A stretch of 58,256 nucleotides of DNA, from the NCBI GenBank assembly GCA_021297795.1, contig JAJTGL010000019.1:1-58256 (forward strand), given 5' to 3'. Below the pieces are notes generated by a model. It had not been told where the DNA came from. It made no database searches and was given only the letters and a program-made list of their open reading frames with translations. Below are positions 1-9,838 of this stretch, piece by piece; positions within the stretch are counted from its first letter, which is position 1; every line of letters starts with the position of its first letter. The translations under genes were made by a program, and so were the position numbers. Origin of the DNA: Planctomycetaceae bacterium. Lineage in GTDB: Bacteria; Planctomycetota; Phycisphaerae; Phycisphaerales; SM1A02.

Positions 1-1
1 G

Positions 2-2059
2 ATCGCCGAGCACACGCCGAGTCTTCTTCCCGTCGTCTTCGGCGGAGCGGCGATCCTCGCGCTCGTCGTGACGTTCGTCGCGTGCTGGCGCCTCGCGCGC
101 ACGGTTTCCCGCGAGGGCACGGTCTCGCACTCGATCACGCTCGGCATGAAGCTCGCCGGCGGATTCGGCTTCCTCGCGACGGGCATCCTCGCCGTCGCCA
201 CCGTCGCCACGCGCTCGAACGACCAGGTCGCCGGCGCGATGCATGAGATGGAATGCCGTGTGTCGGAGGTCGGCATCCTCGAGGAGATCAAGGTCGATCT
301 CGGCGGCATGCGCCTCGCCGTCAAGGCCTTCCTCCTCAACAACGGCGACGGGGACCTCGCGCAGTTCGCCGACGAAGCCGCATCGTTCGAGCAGAAGCTC
401 GCCGCGGCCAAGGCCGCGATCCACGATCCGAAGCAGCTCGCGCAACTCGCCGCGATCGAGCAGGACTTCAGGGAATACGAGGCCAGGTTCGCCGACGTCG
501 TCGCCCGCATCGACGAGCGCAACGGAGTGATCGACAGCCAGATGAACGTCGCAGCCGCCCGCACCGCCGCGCTGCTCGGCGAGATCACGACCACCGCGCA
601 CGCCGACGGCGACACCGCGAAGGCGCTGACGACCGCCGAGGCCGCCGAGCACTTCCAGTCCGCGCGCCTCGGGTTCTTCAAGTACCTGCGCGCGCACGAC
701 GAGGCCCTCGCGAACGAGGCGAAGACCCACGCCCACTCGATGGGCACGATGGTGAAGGAGCTCCACGCGGAGATCAGGAACCCCACGCGCATCGCGTGGC
801 TCGCCGAGGCCGACGAGGCCTCGCGCTTCTGGGTCGAGCGCATGGATCATGCGATCGAGCTGCAGCACGAGCGCGACGGGCTCGTGAAGCAGGGCCTCGA
901 CCAGATCGGCCCGAAGATCAACGAGAGGACGTCCACGCTCGCGCATTCCCTCGTCGCCGAGCAGACGGAGGCACGCGAGACCGCGGACCGCGCCGCCGCC
1001 TCGGCGCGCACGCTGGTGACCGCGTTCTCGGTCGTCATCGCGGTCTTCGCGGCGGTCGTCGCCGTCCTCATCGTGCGCGGCGTGCTGACGCCGCTCCGCG
1101 CCCTCGTCGCCAACATCATGGCGATCCAGGAGACGCGCGACCTCACCCGCCGCACCGGTGTCGCCACGCTCGACGAGGTCGGACGCGTCGGTGCGTGCTT
1201 CGACGGGCTCGTCGAGACGCTGCACGGGATCATCCGCGACGTCAGCTCGGGCGCGACCGAGATCGACGCGGGCGCGACGCAGATCGCGTCCGCCAGCCAG
1301 TCGCTCGCCGAGGGCGCAAGCCGTCAGGCCGCGAGCCTCGAGGAGATCAGCGCGTCGATCGAGGAGATGTCGTCGATGACGCGGCAGAACGCCGACAACG
1401 CGCGATCCGCCAACCAGGTCTCGGAGGCCTCGCAGACCGCCGCGGCCAACGGCCAGCGCGAGATGCAGCAGATGGCCGTGGCGATGTCCGAGATCAAGCG
1501 GTCGAGCGAGGAGATCGCGAAGATCATCAAGGTGATCGACGAGATCGCGTTCCAGACCAACCTGCTCGCCCTGAACGCCGCGGTCGAGGCCGCGCGCGCC
1601 GGCGAGGCCGGCAAGGGATTCGCCGTGGTCGCCGAGGAGGTGCGCTCGCTCGCGAAGCGCTCCGCCGAGGCCGCCAAGAGCACGGCCGAGATGATCGAGG
1701 ACTCGACGACGCGCGCGAACCGCGGTGTCGAGATCGCCGCGCGCGTCGGGCAATCGCTCGACGAGATCGCCGGCGCGACGACCCGCGTCAACTCGCTGCT
1801 CTCGGAGATCGCCCTCGCTTGCGACGAGCAGGCGAAGGGCATCACGCAGGTGAACACCGGCGTGACCGAGCTCGACCGGGTGACGCAGTCGACGGCCGGC
1901 AACTCCGAGGAGCTCGCTTCGGGCGCCGAGGAGACCGCGTCGCAGATCTCGTCGCTGCAGTCGCTCGTGAGCCAGTTCAAGACCGACGCGAAGGGCGCGG
2001 TGGTGGCGCACAAGCAGCACTCCCACGCCCACGCCGGAACGGCGAAGGCGGCCGCCTGA
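2..2059 (+). CDS. Methyl-accepting chemotaxis protein (5' partial or start near the edge)
   Basis: Chemoreceptor that passes ligand signals to a CheA/CheW array at the inner membrane. The frame is open to the left edge. An in-frame GTG lies at 68 and an ATG at 146, but residues upstream already form a hydrophobic segment ending in an Arg-rich cytoplasmic edge, so the gene probably starts outside the window. After a second hydrophobic stretch (about 160-225) comes an alpha-helical periplasmic domain. A membrane helix follows at about 1015-1080 ([15 protein letters not shown]), then a HAMP linker and the signalling domain. The hairpin tip is intact and highly conserved ([20 protein letters not shown], about 1540-1600). 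The C-terminus is His/Ala-rich with no NWETF-like CheR tether. Family call is certain; the ligand is unknown. Confidence 0.93.
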   Translation: MAEHTPSLLPVVFGGAAILALVVTFVACWRLARTVSREGTVSHSITLGMKLAGGFGFLATGILAVATVATRSNDQVAGAMHEMECRVSEVGILEEIKVDLGGMRLAVKAFLLNNGDGDLAQFADEAASFEQKLAAAKAAIHDPKQLAQLAAIEQDFREYEARFADVVARIDERNGVIDSQMNVAAARTAALLGEITTTAHADGDTAKALTTAEAAEHFQSARLGFFKYLRAHDEALANEAKTHAHSMGTMVKELHAEIRNPTRIAWLAEADEASRFWVERMDHAIELQHERDGLVKQGLDQIGPKINERTSTLAHSLVAEQTEARETADRAAASARTLVTAFSVVIAVFAAVVAVLIVRGVLTPLRALVANIMAIQETRDLTRRTGVATLDEVGRVGACFDGLVETLHGIIRDVSSGATEIDAGATQIASASQSLAEGASRQAASLEEISASIEEMSSMTRQNADNARSANQVSEASQTAAANGQREMQQMAVAMSEIKRSSEEIAKIIKVIDEIAFQTNLLALNAAVEAARAGEAGKGFAVVAEEVRSLAKRSAEAAKSTAEMIEDSTTRANRGVEIAARVGQSLDEIAGATTRVNSLLSEIALACDEQAKGITQVNTGVTELDRVTQSTAGNSEELASGAEETASQISSLQSLVSQFKTDAKGAVVAHKQHSHAHAGTAKAAA

Positions 2060-2093
2060 ACAGGCCCGAGGCGGTCGGAAAGTCACGATGGAT

Positions 2094-2126
2094 CGCGCGC
2101 GCGGGGTCATGCACCCTGCGCGCGCG
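2094..2126 (+). terminator. Hairpin terminator after the chemoreceptor
   Basis: The arm at 2094-2107 (CGCGCGCGCGGGGT) pairs with 2113-2126 through a 5-nt loop, with one G-U wobble. A weak T-containing tail (GTCCTTTCC) follows on the plus strand. It lies between the chemoreceptor stop and the convergent esterase gene, as expected for a terminator. Confidence 0.5.
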
Positions 2127-2157
2127 GTCCTTTCCGCGCTCGGTCATCGCTCCGGGC

Positions 2158-3123
2158 TCACCTGGCGGCGCCCCGCGCAGCCTTCCGCTGCGCGAACATC
2201 CAGTCGAGGACCCCGCCGTCGCCGAAGCGGTACGCGGGCGTCCAGGAGTCGTGGCCGACCTTGTCGTACTCGCGGTACATCGGATTCGTCGTCGTGTTCG
2301 ACGGTCGCGTCGGCGTCGGATCGGGCGCATCCGCGGGCTTGTGATCGGCGAGCTCGGCGTGCGCCGCCGCGATCGCGTCGCGCATGGTGCGTGAAAGCGC
2401 GACCGGAACCACCGGGTCGTCCGTGCCGTGCACGATGTAGGACGGAATCCGCGCGATGATCGCGGCGGTCGTCGGATCGCCGCCGCCGCAGATCGGGACG
2501 ACGGCCGCGAAGAGCTCGGGCCGCCGCGCGGCGAGATCGAACGCGCCGAACCCGCCCATCGAGAGCCCCGTGAGATAGACGCGCGTCGGGTCGACCGCCT
2601 TCGTTGCCATGACCTCGTCGATCGCCTGCATGAGCGCGCGCATCGCACGCGTCGGTTCCTTCGCGAACTTCGCGGTCTCGCCCTTGTCGCGCATCGCCTT
2701 GATGTCGATCGGGCACCACGTTTCGCCGGCCGGACACTGCATCGCAAGCACGTAGCAGGGGGCCTTCGTCTGGAACGCGTCCGACGCGCACGCTCCTGCG
2801 AAGTGGATGAGCTGCGCGCGATTGTCGCTTCCGCGCTCGCCCGAGCCATGCAGGAAGACGACGAGCGGTACGCGTGCGCCTGGATCGGCGATCGCGGCGG
2901 CCGCGGGCTCGACGAGCCGGTAGCGGTACGTCGCGTCGACGGAGCCGTCGGATTTCCTCAGCACGGTTTCGCCCGCGGGGATCGTCGCGAACGCGTCCGC
3001 GGGCGCGGAGGGCGTCGGGGCATCGACGCGCTTCGCGTCTCCGCTCGAGGGCGACTGGGCAAAAGCGACGCAGCCTGCGCAGAGGGCTGCGCAGGCTGCG
3101 AGAAGGTCTTGACGCAGGTTCAT
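2158..3123 (-). CDS. Secreted alpha/beta-hydrolase (carboxylesterase/phospholipase-like)
   Basis: Predicted 321-residue exported serine hydrolase. It starts with a signal peptide ([23 protein letters not shown]). HGSGERG near residue 91 supplies the oxyanion-hole strand, and GLSMGG near residue 188 carries the nucleophile Ser. GTDDPVVP (about 235) and VGHDSW (about 291) supply the Asp and His of the triad. This pattern matches the poly(3-hydroxybutyrate)-depolymerase/prolyl-oligopeptidase-like esterases common in planctomycetes. The ATG overlaps the TGA of the preceding nuoB by 4 bp (ATGA), so it is probably translated by coupling. Substrate unknown; an ester of a polysaccharide or lipid is plausible but not shown. 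Confidence 0.85.
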   Translation of the reverse strand: MNLRQDLLAACAALCAGCVAFAQSPSSGDAKRVDAPTPSAPADAFATIPAGETVLRKSDGSVDATYRYRLVEPAAAAIADPGARVPLVVFLHGSGERGSDNRAQLIHFAGACASDAFQTKAPCYVLAMQCPAGETWCPIDIKAMRDKGETAKFAKEPTRAMRALMQAIDEVMATKAVDPTRVYLTGLSMGGFGAFDLAARRPELFAAVVPICGGGDPTTAAIIARIPSYIVHGTDDPVVPVALSRTMRDAIAAAHAELADHKPADAPDPTPTRPSNTTTNPMYREYDKVGHDSWTPAYRFGDGGVLDWMFAQRKAARGAAR

Positions 3124-3752
3124 GCGCGGGATGGTACGTACACGCCGCCCGCCGTTCGATTGGCGGCGGGGCCGGGCAGCTGGATGCCGAGCGGCACGGG
3201 CTGCGGACGGACCTCGTAGTTCGGGGTCAGCGCGATGTTGAGCGGCAGGCGCTTGCCCGTGGGATCGCGCGGGATGTTGTCCTCGTCGATGATCCGCTGG
3301 ATCGCCATGATTCCCTCGATGAGCATCTCCGGGCGCGGCGGGCAGCCGGGCACGTACACGTCGACCGGGATGTACTGGTCGACGCCCTGGACGACCGCGT
3401 AGGTGTCGAACACGCCGCCCGTGGAGGCGCACGCACCCATCGAGATCACCCACTTCGGCTCGGCCATCTGCATGTAGATCCGCTGGAGCACCGGGAGCGT
3501 CTTCACGCTCACCCGGCCCGCGACGATCAGGAGGTCGGCCTGGCGCGGCGAGAAGCGCATGACCTCGGCGCCGAAGCGCGCGAGGTCGAAGCGCGAGCAC
3601 GCGGTCGCCATCAGCTCGATGCCGCAGCAGGCGGTCGCGAACGGGAGCGGCCACACGCTCGAGCGGCGCGCCCAGTTGATGACGCGGTTGAGCTGCGTGG
3701 TGACGACGCTGTCGGTGGGAAGTGCGGCTTCGAGGCCCATAGGAACGCGCAT
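3120..3752 (-). CDS. nuoB: NADH-quinone oxidoreductase subunit B
   Basis: Subunit of respiratory complex I that holds the terminal 4Fe-4S cluster N2 next to the quinone site. The four cluster ligands are visible: the tandem Cys42-Cys43 (ATACCGIE), Cys108 (SMGACAS) and Cys137 (VPGCPPRP). At 210 residues it is slightly longer than usual, with a Pro-rich C-terminal tail. It is odd to find it alone: no nuoA lies upstream (a STAS gene is there) and no nuoC downstream (an esterase follows with an ATGA overlap). Either complex I genes are scattered here, or this is a second nuoB copy. Confidence 0.95.
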   Translation of the reverse strand: MRVPMGLEAALPTDSVVTTQLNRVINWARRSSVWPLPFATACCGIELMATACSRFDLARFGAEVMRFSPRQADLLIVAGRVSVKTLPVLQRIYMQMAEPKWVISMGACASTGGVFDTYAVVQGVDQYIPVDVYVPGCPPRPEMLIEGIMAIQRIIDEDNIPRDPTGKRLPLNIALTPNYEVRPQPVPLGIQLPGPAANRTAGGVYVPSRA

Positions 3753-3825
3753 GGTAGCGCGGCCGGGCCCGTCGGGATCGCGGGAAACGCAGGCGTTTCC
3801 GCACCCGCAGACCGCCGGGAGGGGC

Positions 3826-4224
3826 TCAGCCGAGGATCGAGCCGAGCTCGTCGCGACCGTGGACCACCGTGTAGAGGCGGTCGATCTTCATCATGCGGAA
3901 GAGGTCGAGGAGCGAACGGCTGGTGCCGGTGAGGTACGGACGGAACTTGCCGGCGTCGGCCCGCTTGCGGAGGTCGACGCACATGCCGAGACCCATGCTC
4001 GTGAGGAGCGTGACGCCCGACATGTCGAGCACGAACGAGCTGCCCTTCGGCATGTTCGCGTTCGCAAGAGCTTCGGCGATCTCGGCGGCGATGATCGGCG
4101 CCTCGCGCTGGCCGACGGTCGGGCAGACCACCTTCGCCAGGATGCCCCGGCTGCAGCGCTCGATCGAGACGAACTGGGCAAGGTTGGTCTCGCGGTTGGT
4201 CGTGGTGAGCGTGTAGGGGGTCAT
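3826..4224 (-). CDS. STAS-domain protein (anti-sigma-factor antagonist-like)
   Basis: A 132-residue single-domain STAS protein resembling SpoIIAA/RsbV anti-anti-sigma factors, which release sigma factors or control stressosome-type switches. The core motif reads [14 protein letters not shown] at residues 67-80. In SpoIIAA the phosphorylated Ser sits in DSSGLG; here the aligned residue is Met77 with Ser76 before it, so the classical phospho-switch may be absent or shifted. No anti-sigma kinase lies nearby. It starts at an ATG and is followed by a 73-bp gap to nuoB. Confidence 0.82.
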   Translation of the reverse strand: MTPYTLTTTNRETNLAQFVSIERCSRGILAKVVCPTVGQREAPIIAAEIAEALANANMPKGSSFVLDMSGVTLLTSMGLGMCVDLRKRADAGKFRPYLTGTSRSLLDLFRMMKIDRLYTVVHGRDELGSILG

Positions 4225-4358
4225 GCTGACTTCGTCGGCCGTCGTCGGGGGCGACTTTCGTCCACATGCCGCGTTTGCTGCAATCGGTCGAGAAACGGCG
4301 GTGAAGGCCGCAGAAACCGTGCATCGGGCGGGGTTCGGCGGTCGTTCGCGGGAAAGAA

Positions 4359-4383
4359 ACAGCCCCCGCTGGGCGGGGGCTGT
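4359..4383 (-). terminator. Rho-independent terminator of the coiled-coil gene
   Basis: An 11-bp perfect stem (ACAGCCCCCGC at 4359-4369 with 4373-4383) closes a 3-nt loop. Read on the minus strand it is followed by a T-rich tail (TTTCTTTCC). It lies about 50 bp past the stop of the gene ending at 4432. Confidence 0.85.
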
Positions 4384-4431
4384 GGGTGCGTTGCTCGGTG
4401 GGTTGGAGCGGATCGACCAGCGCGCGGAAGG

Positions 4432-5859
4432 TCAGACCGAGACGGAGTCGTTCGTCGGTGACTCGGTCGTCGATCCCGCCTCGATCTCGATCGGTTGGTT
4501 GACCGCGATTGCGGGATTGGCGCCAGGCGCGTGCGCGGGTTCGCCGCCGCCGAGTCGCGAGATCTCGCTCGCGAAGGTGCGCGCGAGATCGCGGGCGCTG
4601 CCCGCATCGCGGGTTGCGAAGTGCGCGCCGTGCCCGCCGCCCTGCGCGACGAGCGCCGGATCGACGCGGATCGCGGCGAAGGCGCCGTCGGCGCGCGAGG
4701 CAAGCTGACGCAGCGCGCTCGAGAACCCGCGCATGTCCGCGGCAAGTTCATCGCGCACGCTCGCGGCGATCGCGTCCGCGATCGGCCGCACCGCATCGCG
4801 GTCGGTTCCAGCGGCCAGGTCCTTCCAGATCGCCAGTTCCGCCGCGAAGCGTGAGGAGGCGTCGTTCGCGACGCGCAGGTCATCGCAGGATCGCGCGGCG
4901 TGATCGGCACGCTCGACGAGTTCGCCGCTCAGCCGCTCGCTCTTCTCGACCAGCCAGCCGAGATCGTCGCGCATGCGGCGCATCTCGCCCTGGACCGACT
5001 CGCGCGCGGCCGAAACCTCGTGCACGAGCGTTCCGAGCGCCTCGCGCACGGCGCCGGCATCTCCGGTCCGCGCGACGAGCGTCTCGATGTGACGCTGGCT
5101 TTCGGACGTGAGTCCGGCGAGCGCGGCGGTGGCGCGCTCGGCGCGCTCGACGATCTCGCCGGCGCCCTCGATCCGTGCGATCGCGGCTTCGGAGCGCGCG
5201 AGCATCTCGCTCGCACGCTCGATCGCGCCGCCGATCCGTCCGAGCCGCGTCTCGAGCTCGCCGTCAAGCCAAGCAAGCTTGCCGTTCGCGGCCTGCTCGA
5301 TGCGCTCCTCGACTTCCTTCACGCGCTCGAAGCGCCACGAGAGCTCGCGCTCGAGCCACTCGAACTTCTCGCGGGCGAGCCGCTCGGCGAGCGACTGGAT
5401 CGACTGCCCGGCGTGCTCGGCGCTCGTGCGGAACGACTCGTCGGCGACGCGGATCGACTCCTGCGCGCGCTGCGCAGCGCTCTCGCCGCGTTCGACCTGC
5501 ACGTCGAAGGCCTGCAGCATGCGCACGCCGAGGCGAAGGCGCTCGTCGAGGTCGGCGGTGTTCTTCGCGGCGCGCTCGTTGGCGAGCTTCTCCTCCGCGA
5601 GTCGTGCCTCGAGATGCGCGATCATCGTCTCGGCGCGCGAGACGAGTTCCGACAGCTTCGACGGGCCGCTCGGCGCGGTCGATGTCGCGCGGGGCGCGGC
5701 GACCGAAAGCGGTGCCGAGACCGGAACCGCGACCGGTTCGACGGTGATCGTCGCGAAGCCGAAGGGTGCCGACAGACCGCCCGCGTGGGCGTTCATCGAG
5801 GGTGCGTGCGGGTGCGATCCGTCTTGCCTGGGATGGGCGTGATTGTGTTGGTCGAGCAT
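4432..5859 (-). CDS. Uncharacterised coiled-coil protein
   Basis: Not recognised as a known family. The 475-residue product opens with a His/Pro-rich segment (HNHAHPRQDGSHPHAP) and a Val/Ala/Pro linker. From about residue 75 to 400 there is nearly continuous Glu/Ala/Arg-rich helix typical of long coiled coils, followed by an acidic, low-complexity tail. No signal peptide or membrane segment is seen, so it is probably a cytoplasmic filament, scaffold or tether. The start at 5859 is preferred because an AAGGA ribosome site precedes this ATG; the reading frame also allows a TTG 15 bp earlier. A strong terminator follows. The His-rich head might bind metal, which is inference only. Confidence 0.75.
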   Translation of the reverse strand: MLDQHNHAHPRQDGSHPHAPSMNAHAGGLSAPFGFATITVEPVAVPVSAPLSVAAPRATSTAPSGPSKLSELVSRAETMIAHLEARLAEEKLANERAAKNTADLDERLRLGVRMLQAFDVQVERGESAAQRAQESIRVADESFRTSAEHAGQSIQSLAERLAREKFEWLERELSWRFERVKEVEERIEQAANGKLAWLDGELETRLGRIGGAIERASEMLARSEAAIARIEGAGEIVERAERATAALAGLTSESQRHIETLVARTGDAGAVREALGTLVHEVSAARESVQGEMRRMRDDLGWLVEKSERLSGELVERADHAARSCDDLRVANDASSRFAAELAIWKDLAAGTDRDAVRPIADAIAASVRDELAADMRGFSSALRQLASRADGAFAAIRVDPALVAQGGGHGAHFATRDAGSARDLARTFASEISRLGGGEPAHAPGANPAIAVNQPIEIEAGSTTESPTNDSVSV

Positions 5860-6053
5860 GTCCTTCGCTCGCAAAAGGCGTCCTGCCTACCGGTCGAACT
5901 TCGGGCGTCGTCCGGGCTTCCGGACAAGCGACCCCTCCGTTGGTTGTTTCGGCAGGATAGACCGAGAACACGGAAAGTTGGGCGGGGATTGCGTGAATCG
6001 AACGATTGCGTCCGCGGCGAAGCGGTCGAGCCCGCCTTGACCGGGGCTTCGGC

Positions 6054-8420
6054 CTACCGCGATCCGGGTGTGGGCGCGTCCGGGCTCGCTGCCGGCGGGG
6101 CGGGGGGCGGCGGCACGGTCCGATCGACGAAGACGCCGTCCGCACCCTTGCCCAGAGCAGTGATCGCCTCGGGCGATGCGATCACACGGTCGTTGCCACG
6201 GCCGTCGTCGCGGTCGTTGCCGGCGGCTCCCGGGTAGGTGTCGGCGCCGTCGAGATCGAGGAAGAGCCCGAGCGAGCCGACCTGGTATTCGTCGAAGTGG
6301 TAGTCGTTCGTTCCGCCCGATCCGAGCGAAGGCATCGCCGCCTCGTAGCGGTCGGCGCCTGCGCGGTCGATCGCGATCGCGATCGACTGGTTCGCCGCGC
6401 CACCGAGGGCGAGTGCGGCGACCGCATACGCGTCGTCACCCGCGCCGTCGATGAAGACGCCGATCGACTCGTCCCACGCGCCCCCCACATGCACCGCGGT
6501 CTTGCCGAGGTAGCGGTCGTTGCCTTCGCGGTCGAGGTACACGCCCGCCGCCTGATGCGCCGAGCCACCGAGGCCGTAGCGATCGCACTCGACCGCATCG
6601 TTGCCCGCCCGGTCCACGAGCAGTCCGAGTCCGAGGTAGTAGCCGCAACCCTGCGAGAACTCGCCGCTGGTGCGACGGTCGTCGCCGGCGAGGTCGACGT
6701 ACGCGCCCACGCCTCCCGCGGCCACGAGGCGGAAGCCAAGCCCGAAGCCCATGCCGAAGCCACGCCGCTGGCCCTCGACGCCGTACACCGAAGGCCGCGC
6801 GCCAAGCGTCGTGCGGTCGTTGCCCGCGACGTCGACGATGGCACCGACGCCCGACGGGCCGCCGACGCCGAGCGACATGCCCTCGCCATTCCACTCATCA
6901 TCGCCCGCCAGATCGACGACGAGCGCCGCGCCACCCGCCGCAGCACCAAGACTCCACGAGCCGCCGCGGTAGCGATCGTTGCCGCCGCGATCGACGATCA
7001 GCGACACGCCGAGCGCGGCACCGCCCGTCAGCGCACCGCCCTCGTAGGTGTCGTCGCCGCCGTGGTCGTCGATGGCGGCGAAGGCGCCGAGCGCCGCGGC
7101 GGGACCGGTGGAACCTTCGGGCGACGTATGCGCGTCGTTGCCGGCGAGATCGACGACCAGGCGGTGCGCGCCCTGCGGCGCACCCCAGCGGTAGCGGTCG
7201 TCGCCGCCGAGATCGAAGACGCCGGCGATCTTGGCGAGGTCGTAGCTGTTGGCACCCGTGCCGCCGACGACGACCCAGCCGAGTTCGGGGATCTCGCTTG
7301 CGTTCACGATCGCACCCTCGACCGCGCCGCGCAGCGCTTCGGGCAGTTCGACCGCCTCGCTCGCGGCGACCTCCGGCGAAATCTCGGGGATCACATCGAA
7401 GTGCGCGATCATCTGCGCAGCCTCGGTGGGCGTGAGCGCGGGGATTCCGCGCAGCGCGAGCATCTCCTCGCGCGCCGTCGCACCGCGGACGAGCAGATTC
7501 TCGAGGCGCCCCTCGACGAGCGGTCGCAGTGCGCCGTGCGCTGCGGCCTCGGCCGGCACCTCGGCCTGATGGCGGACGCGCGACGGGTTGAGGAGGAAGT
7601 CGATGAACCAGATGCAGGCATCCGAGTGCTGGATCTGGAAGCGGCCTTGCGCTGGCGGCAGTTCGAGCTTCGGCTCGCCGGCGAGATGCGCGACGAATTC
7701 CGCCATCGCTCGGTAGGGCGCCAGACGGAACGCCTCGTCGGATGGAACCGCGTGCTCGCATCGCGCGGCGATCGCGGCAGGATCCGCAAGGGCGCTCCGG
7801 AGAAGCGTCGGCGTCGAGGGATCGCGGAAGCCGTCGGGAACGCGCGCAAGCCGCTCGCGCAGCTTCGCGGCGCGGGCTCGCGCCTCGGGACCGAGTTGGA
7901 GCACGGCGTCTGCGACGAGCTGCGTGTCGTTTGCGGAGCCGGCCTGAGGACCGGGCGCGGGAGGTGCGAGCGGCGCGAGGTCAGCGCGTCCGTGCAGGCC
8001 GCGCCAAAGTTCCGCATCGTCGAGCACGAACGCGACGTCGCGGAGTTCGCCCTGCGCGTTCGGCGCTCCGCTCCAACCGCGCGGCTGGCCCTCGCGGTAG
8101 CGGAGGGTCACGGTGGTGCCGGAGGCCTGCGTGCTCCTCGACCGCCAGAGTGCGAGCGTGGCAGGTGCTCCATCGATCTCGAGGACGAGGTCGCCGCGCG
8201 CGACCGATGCGGATTGGAGGAAATCACCGTCGAGTGGCCCCGGGCCGACGCGCCAGACCAACAGTCCCTCCGGACGCTCGACAAGCTCGAGGCCGCTGAA
8301 GCCGGGCCGCGTGGTCGCTGCCGGCGCGTCGTGGTCGGTCGGCGTCGCGGCCTCGATCGATGCGCATGCGACGAGCGCCGCGATGCCGACGAAGGCCTGC
8401 GCGCGACGCGACGGCGTCAT
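6054..8420 (-). CDS. Exported PDZ-like protein with GxDxY-type repeats
   Basis: A 788-residue protein with a hydrophobic N-terminus (AFVGIAALVACASIEA) that looks like a signal peptide. Residues about 40-95 resemble a PDZ domain (GLELVERPEGLLVWRVGPGP, then ARGDLVLEIDG). The C-terminal half (about 430-760) carries around a dozen repeats of the form D-x-x-G-N/D-D-x-Y followed by a Gly-rich strand and a hydrophobic V-x-x-D (for example VDRGGNDRYRGGSW, VDLAGDDEWNGEG, LDREGNDRYLGK). The spacing suggests a beta-solenoid with Asp/Asn turns that could bind calcium, although the RTX nonapeptide itself is absent. Its ATG overlaps the TGA of the pseudouridine synthase gene (ATGA). Function unknown; the repeats argue for an extracellular or periplasmic scaffold. 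Confidence 0.8.
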   Translation of the reverse strand: MTPSRRAQAFVGIAALVACASIEAATPTDHDAPAATTRPGFSGLELVERPEGLLVWRVGPGPLDGDFLQSASVARGDLVLEIDGAPATLALWRSRSTQASGTTVTLRYREGQPRGWSGAPNAQGELRDVAFVLDDAELWRGLHGRADLAPLAPPAPGPQAGSANDTQLVADAVLQLGPEARARAAKLRERLARVPDGFRDPSTPTLLRSALADPAAIAARCEHAVPSDEAFRLAPYRAMAEFVAHLAGEPKLELPPAQGRFQIQHSDACIWFIDFLLNPSRVRHQAEVPAEAAAHGALRPLVEGRLENLLVRGATAREEMLALRGIPALTPTEAAQMIAHFDVIPEISPEVAASEAVELPEALRGAVEGAIVNASEIPELGWVVVGGTGANSYDLAKIAGVFDLGGDDRYRWGAPQGAHRLVVDLAGNDAHTSPEGSTGPAAALGAFAAIDDHGGDDTYEGGALTGGAALGVSLIVDRGGNDRYRGGSWSLGAAAGGAALVVDLAGDDEWNGEGMSLGVGGPSGVGAIVDVAGNDRTTLGARPSVYGVEGQRRGFGMGFGLGFRLVAAGGVGAYVDLAGDDRRTSGEFSQGCGYYLGLGLLVDRAGNDAVECDRYGLGGSAHQAAGVYLDREGNDRYLGKTAVHVGGAWDESIGVFIDGAGDDAYAVAALALGGAANQSIAIAIDRAGADRYEAAMPSLGSGGTNDYHFDEYQVGSLGLFLDLDGADTYPGAAGNDRDDGRGNDRVIASPEAITALGKGADGVFVDRTVPPPPAPPAASPDAPTPGSR

Positions 8421-9802
8421 CGGCCGCGTCCCTTCGTACGACCTCGATCCATCGTTCGGCCGGAGTCCCGTGCGGGACCGCGCGTACTCGAAGGCCCGCG
8501 CGCGTTGGAAGGGCCGCGCCCCTGCGACGGGCCGCGGGCCTTGCCGGGAGCGCGACCGCCCGAAAATCCGCGCGATTTCGGCGCGTCCGCGCCGCGTCCG
8601 CGCGGGTCGTTGCGTGGTGCGCCGCGCGTTTCGCCTCGCGCAGATTCGCGCGGACGTTGCTCGCGATCCGGCGTGCGCGCAGACTCGCGCGGCGGCGTAG
8701 ATGCGTTTCGCGCCGGACTCTTCGCGGGACTCTTCGCGGGACTCTTCGCGTGGCCCTTCGCGGGACTCCTCGCGGGAACGCCCGCCTGTGCCTTCGCCGG
8801 CGCGCGCGCCGGGAACGGAATCTTCGCAATGGGCGCGATTTTCGTGGGGTTCGACGACTTCGGAGCCTGCGGCGACATCACGGGTGCGTCGCTTCCGGGC
8901 GCTCCGGCCGTCGCCGCACGCGCCTCGCGTGCAGCGGCGAACTCCTCCATCGAACGCTTCGGGCTCTTCGGCGCCAGCGCGCGTCCGCCGCCCTTGCCGC
9001 GGGAAGCGCTGCGCAGGATCTCGATCTCCTTCGGCGTGAGATCGCGCCACTCGCCGACCGCCAGGCCCTTGAGGCGCAGCGGACCGAAGCTCGAGCGGCG
9101 GAGCTTCTTGACGGGGTGGCCCAACTCCAGCATCAGCGGACGGATCTGCAGATTGCGGTGCTCGCAGAGCTCGAGATGGACGACCGTCTTGTCGGACTCG
9201 CGGTTCACGAGCCGCAGCGAACTGGTGCCGCGCATGTCGCCACCGGCGCGGTCGCGTCGGAAGATCTCGCGTTCGATCCGCGCGATCTCGGCCTCGCCGA
9301 GGCTTCCATCCAGCGTGACGTCGTAGCCCTTCGGCACCTCGTAGCGCGGGTGCGTGAGGCGATTCGCGAACTCGCCATCGTTGGTGAGGATCAGGAGTCC
9401 CGAGGTGTCGAGGTCGAGCCGCCCGACGCAGTAGAGCCGCGCGCGCGACGGATGCTGCACGAGATCGATCGCGCGCGGACGTCCCTCGGGGTCGCTGTTG
9501 GTGCAGACCGTGCCACGCGGCTTGAAGAGCACGACGTACACGTGCTGCTCGGCACGGCGCAGCGGCCGGCCGTACACCTCGATCCGGTCGGTCGCGGGGT
9601 CGACCCACGCCGGCAGTGTGTCGACGGTGTGGCCATTCACCGTGACGGCGCCCGACAGCACCAGTTCCTCGCATTCGCGGCGAGCCGCCACGCCCGCGTC
9701 GGCAAGCGCCTTCTGCAGGCGGACGCCCCGGTTCTTGTCGGTGAAGTCGTGCGTGCGCGTCTTCGCGCGAGGCTTTCGGACGCTCTTTCGGTCGCCTTCC
9801 AT
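8417..9802 (-). CDS. Pseudouridine synthase, RsuA/RluB family, with long basic tail
   Basis: Isomerises a uridine of rRNA to pseudouridine. An S4 RNA-binding domain spans residues about 27-65 ([20 protein letters not shown]), followed by the catalytic domain with GRLDLDTSGLLILT, where Asp130 is the expected nucleophile. The core ends near residue 265 with EIEILRSASRGKGG. About 195 extra residues follow that the family normally lacks: Ala/Pro/Lys blocks with SPAK repeats, then Arg/Gly/Pro-rich sequence. The tail is probably disordered and nucleic-acid binding. The start ATG at 9802 is 36 bp from the divergent FmdB-like gene. The exact rRNA target (23S RluB-type versus 16S RsuA-type) cannot be decided by eye. 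Confidence 0.92.
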   Translation of the reverse strand: MEGDRKSVRKPRAKTRTHDFTDKNRGVRLQKALADAGVAARRECEELVLSGAVTVNGHTVDTLPAWVDPATDRIEVYGRPLRRAEQHVYVVLFKPRGTVCTNSDPEGRPRAIDLVQHPSRARLYCVGRLDLDTSGLLILTNDGEFANRLTHPRYEVPKGYDVTLDGSLGEAEIARIEREIFRRDRAGGDMRGTSSLRLVNRESDKTVVHLELCEHRNLQIRPLMLELGHPVKKLRRSSFGPLRLKGLAVGEWRDLTPKEIEILRSASRGKGGGRALAPKSPKRSMEEFAAAREARAATAGAPGSDAPVMSPQAPKSSNPTKIAPIAKIPFPARAPAKAQAGVPARSPAKGHAKSPAKSPAKSPARNASTPPRESARTPDREQRPRESARGETRGAPRNDPRGRGADAPKSRGFSGGRAPGKARGPSQGRGPSNARGPSSTRGPARDSGRTMDRGRTKGRGR

Positions 9803-9838
9803 CTGCGCAGTGTACGGGCGGGCCGCTATCCTGACCGG

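Noticed and set aside
3780-3802. Terminator after the STAS gene
   Set aside because: A 7-bp GGAAACG/CGTTTCC stem exists but lacks a T-tract and lies in a short operon-like gap.
6006-9326. 1106-codon plus-strand ORF opposite the repeat protein
   Set aside because: Antisense shadow; the minus strand has a signal peptide and regular repeats.
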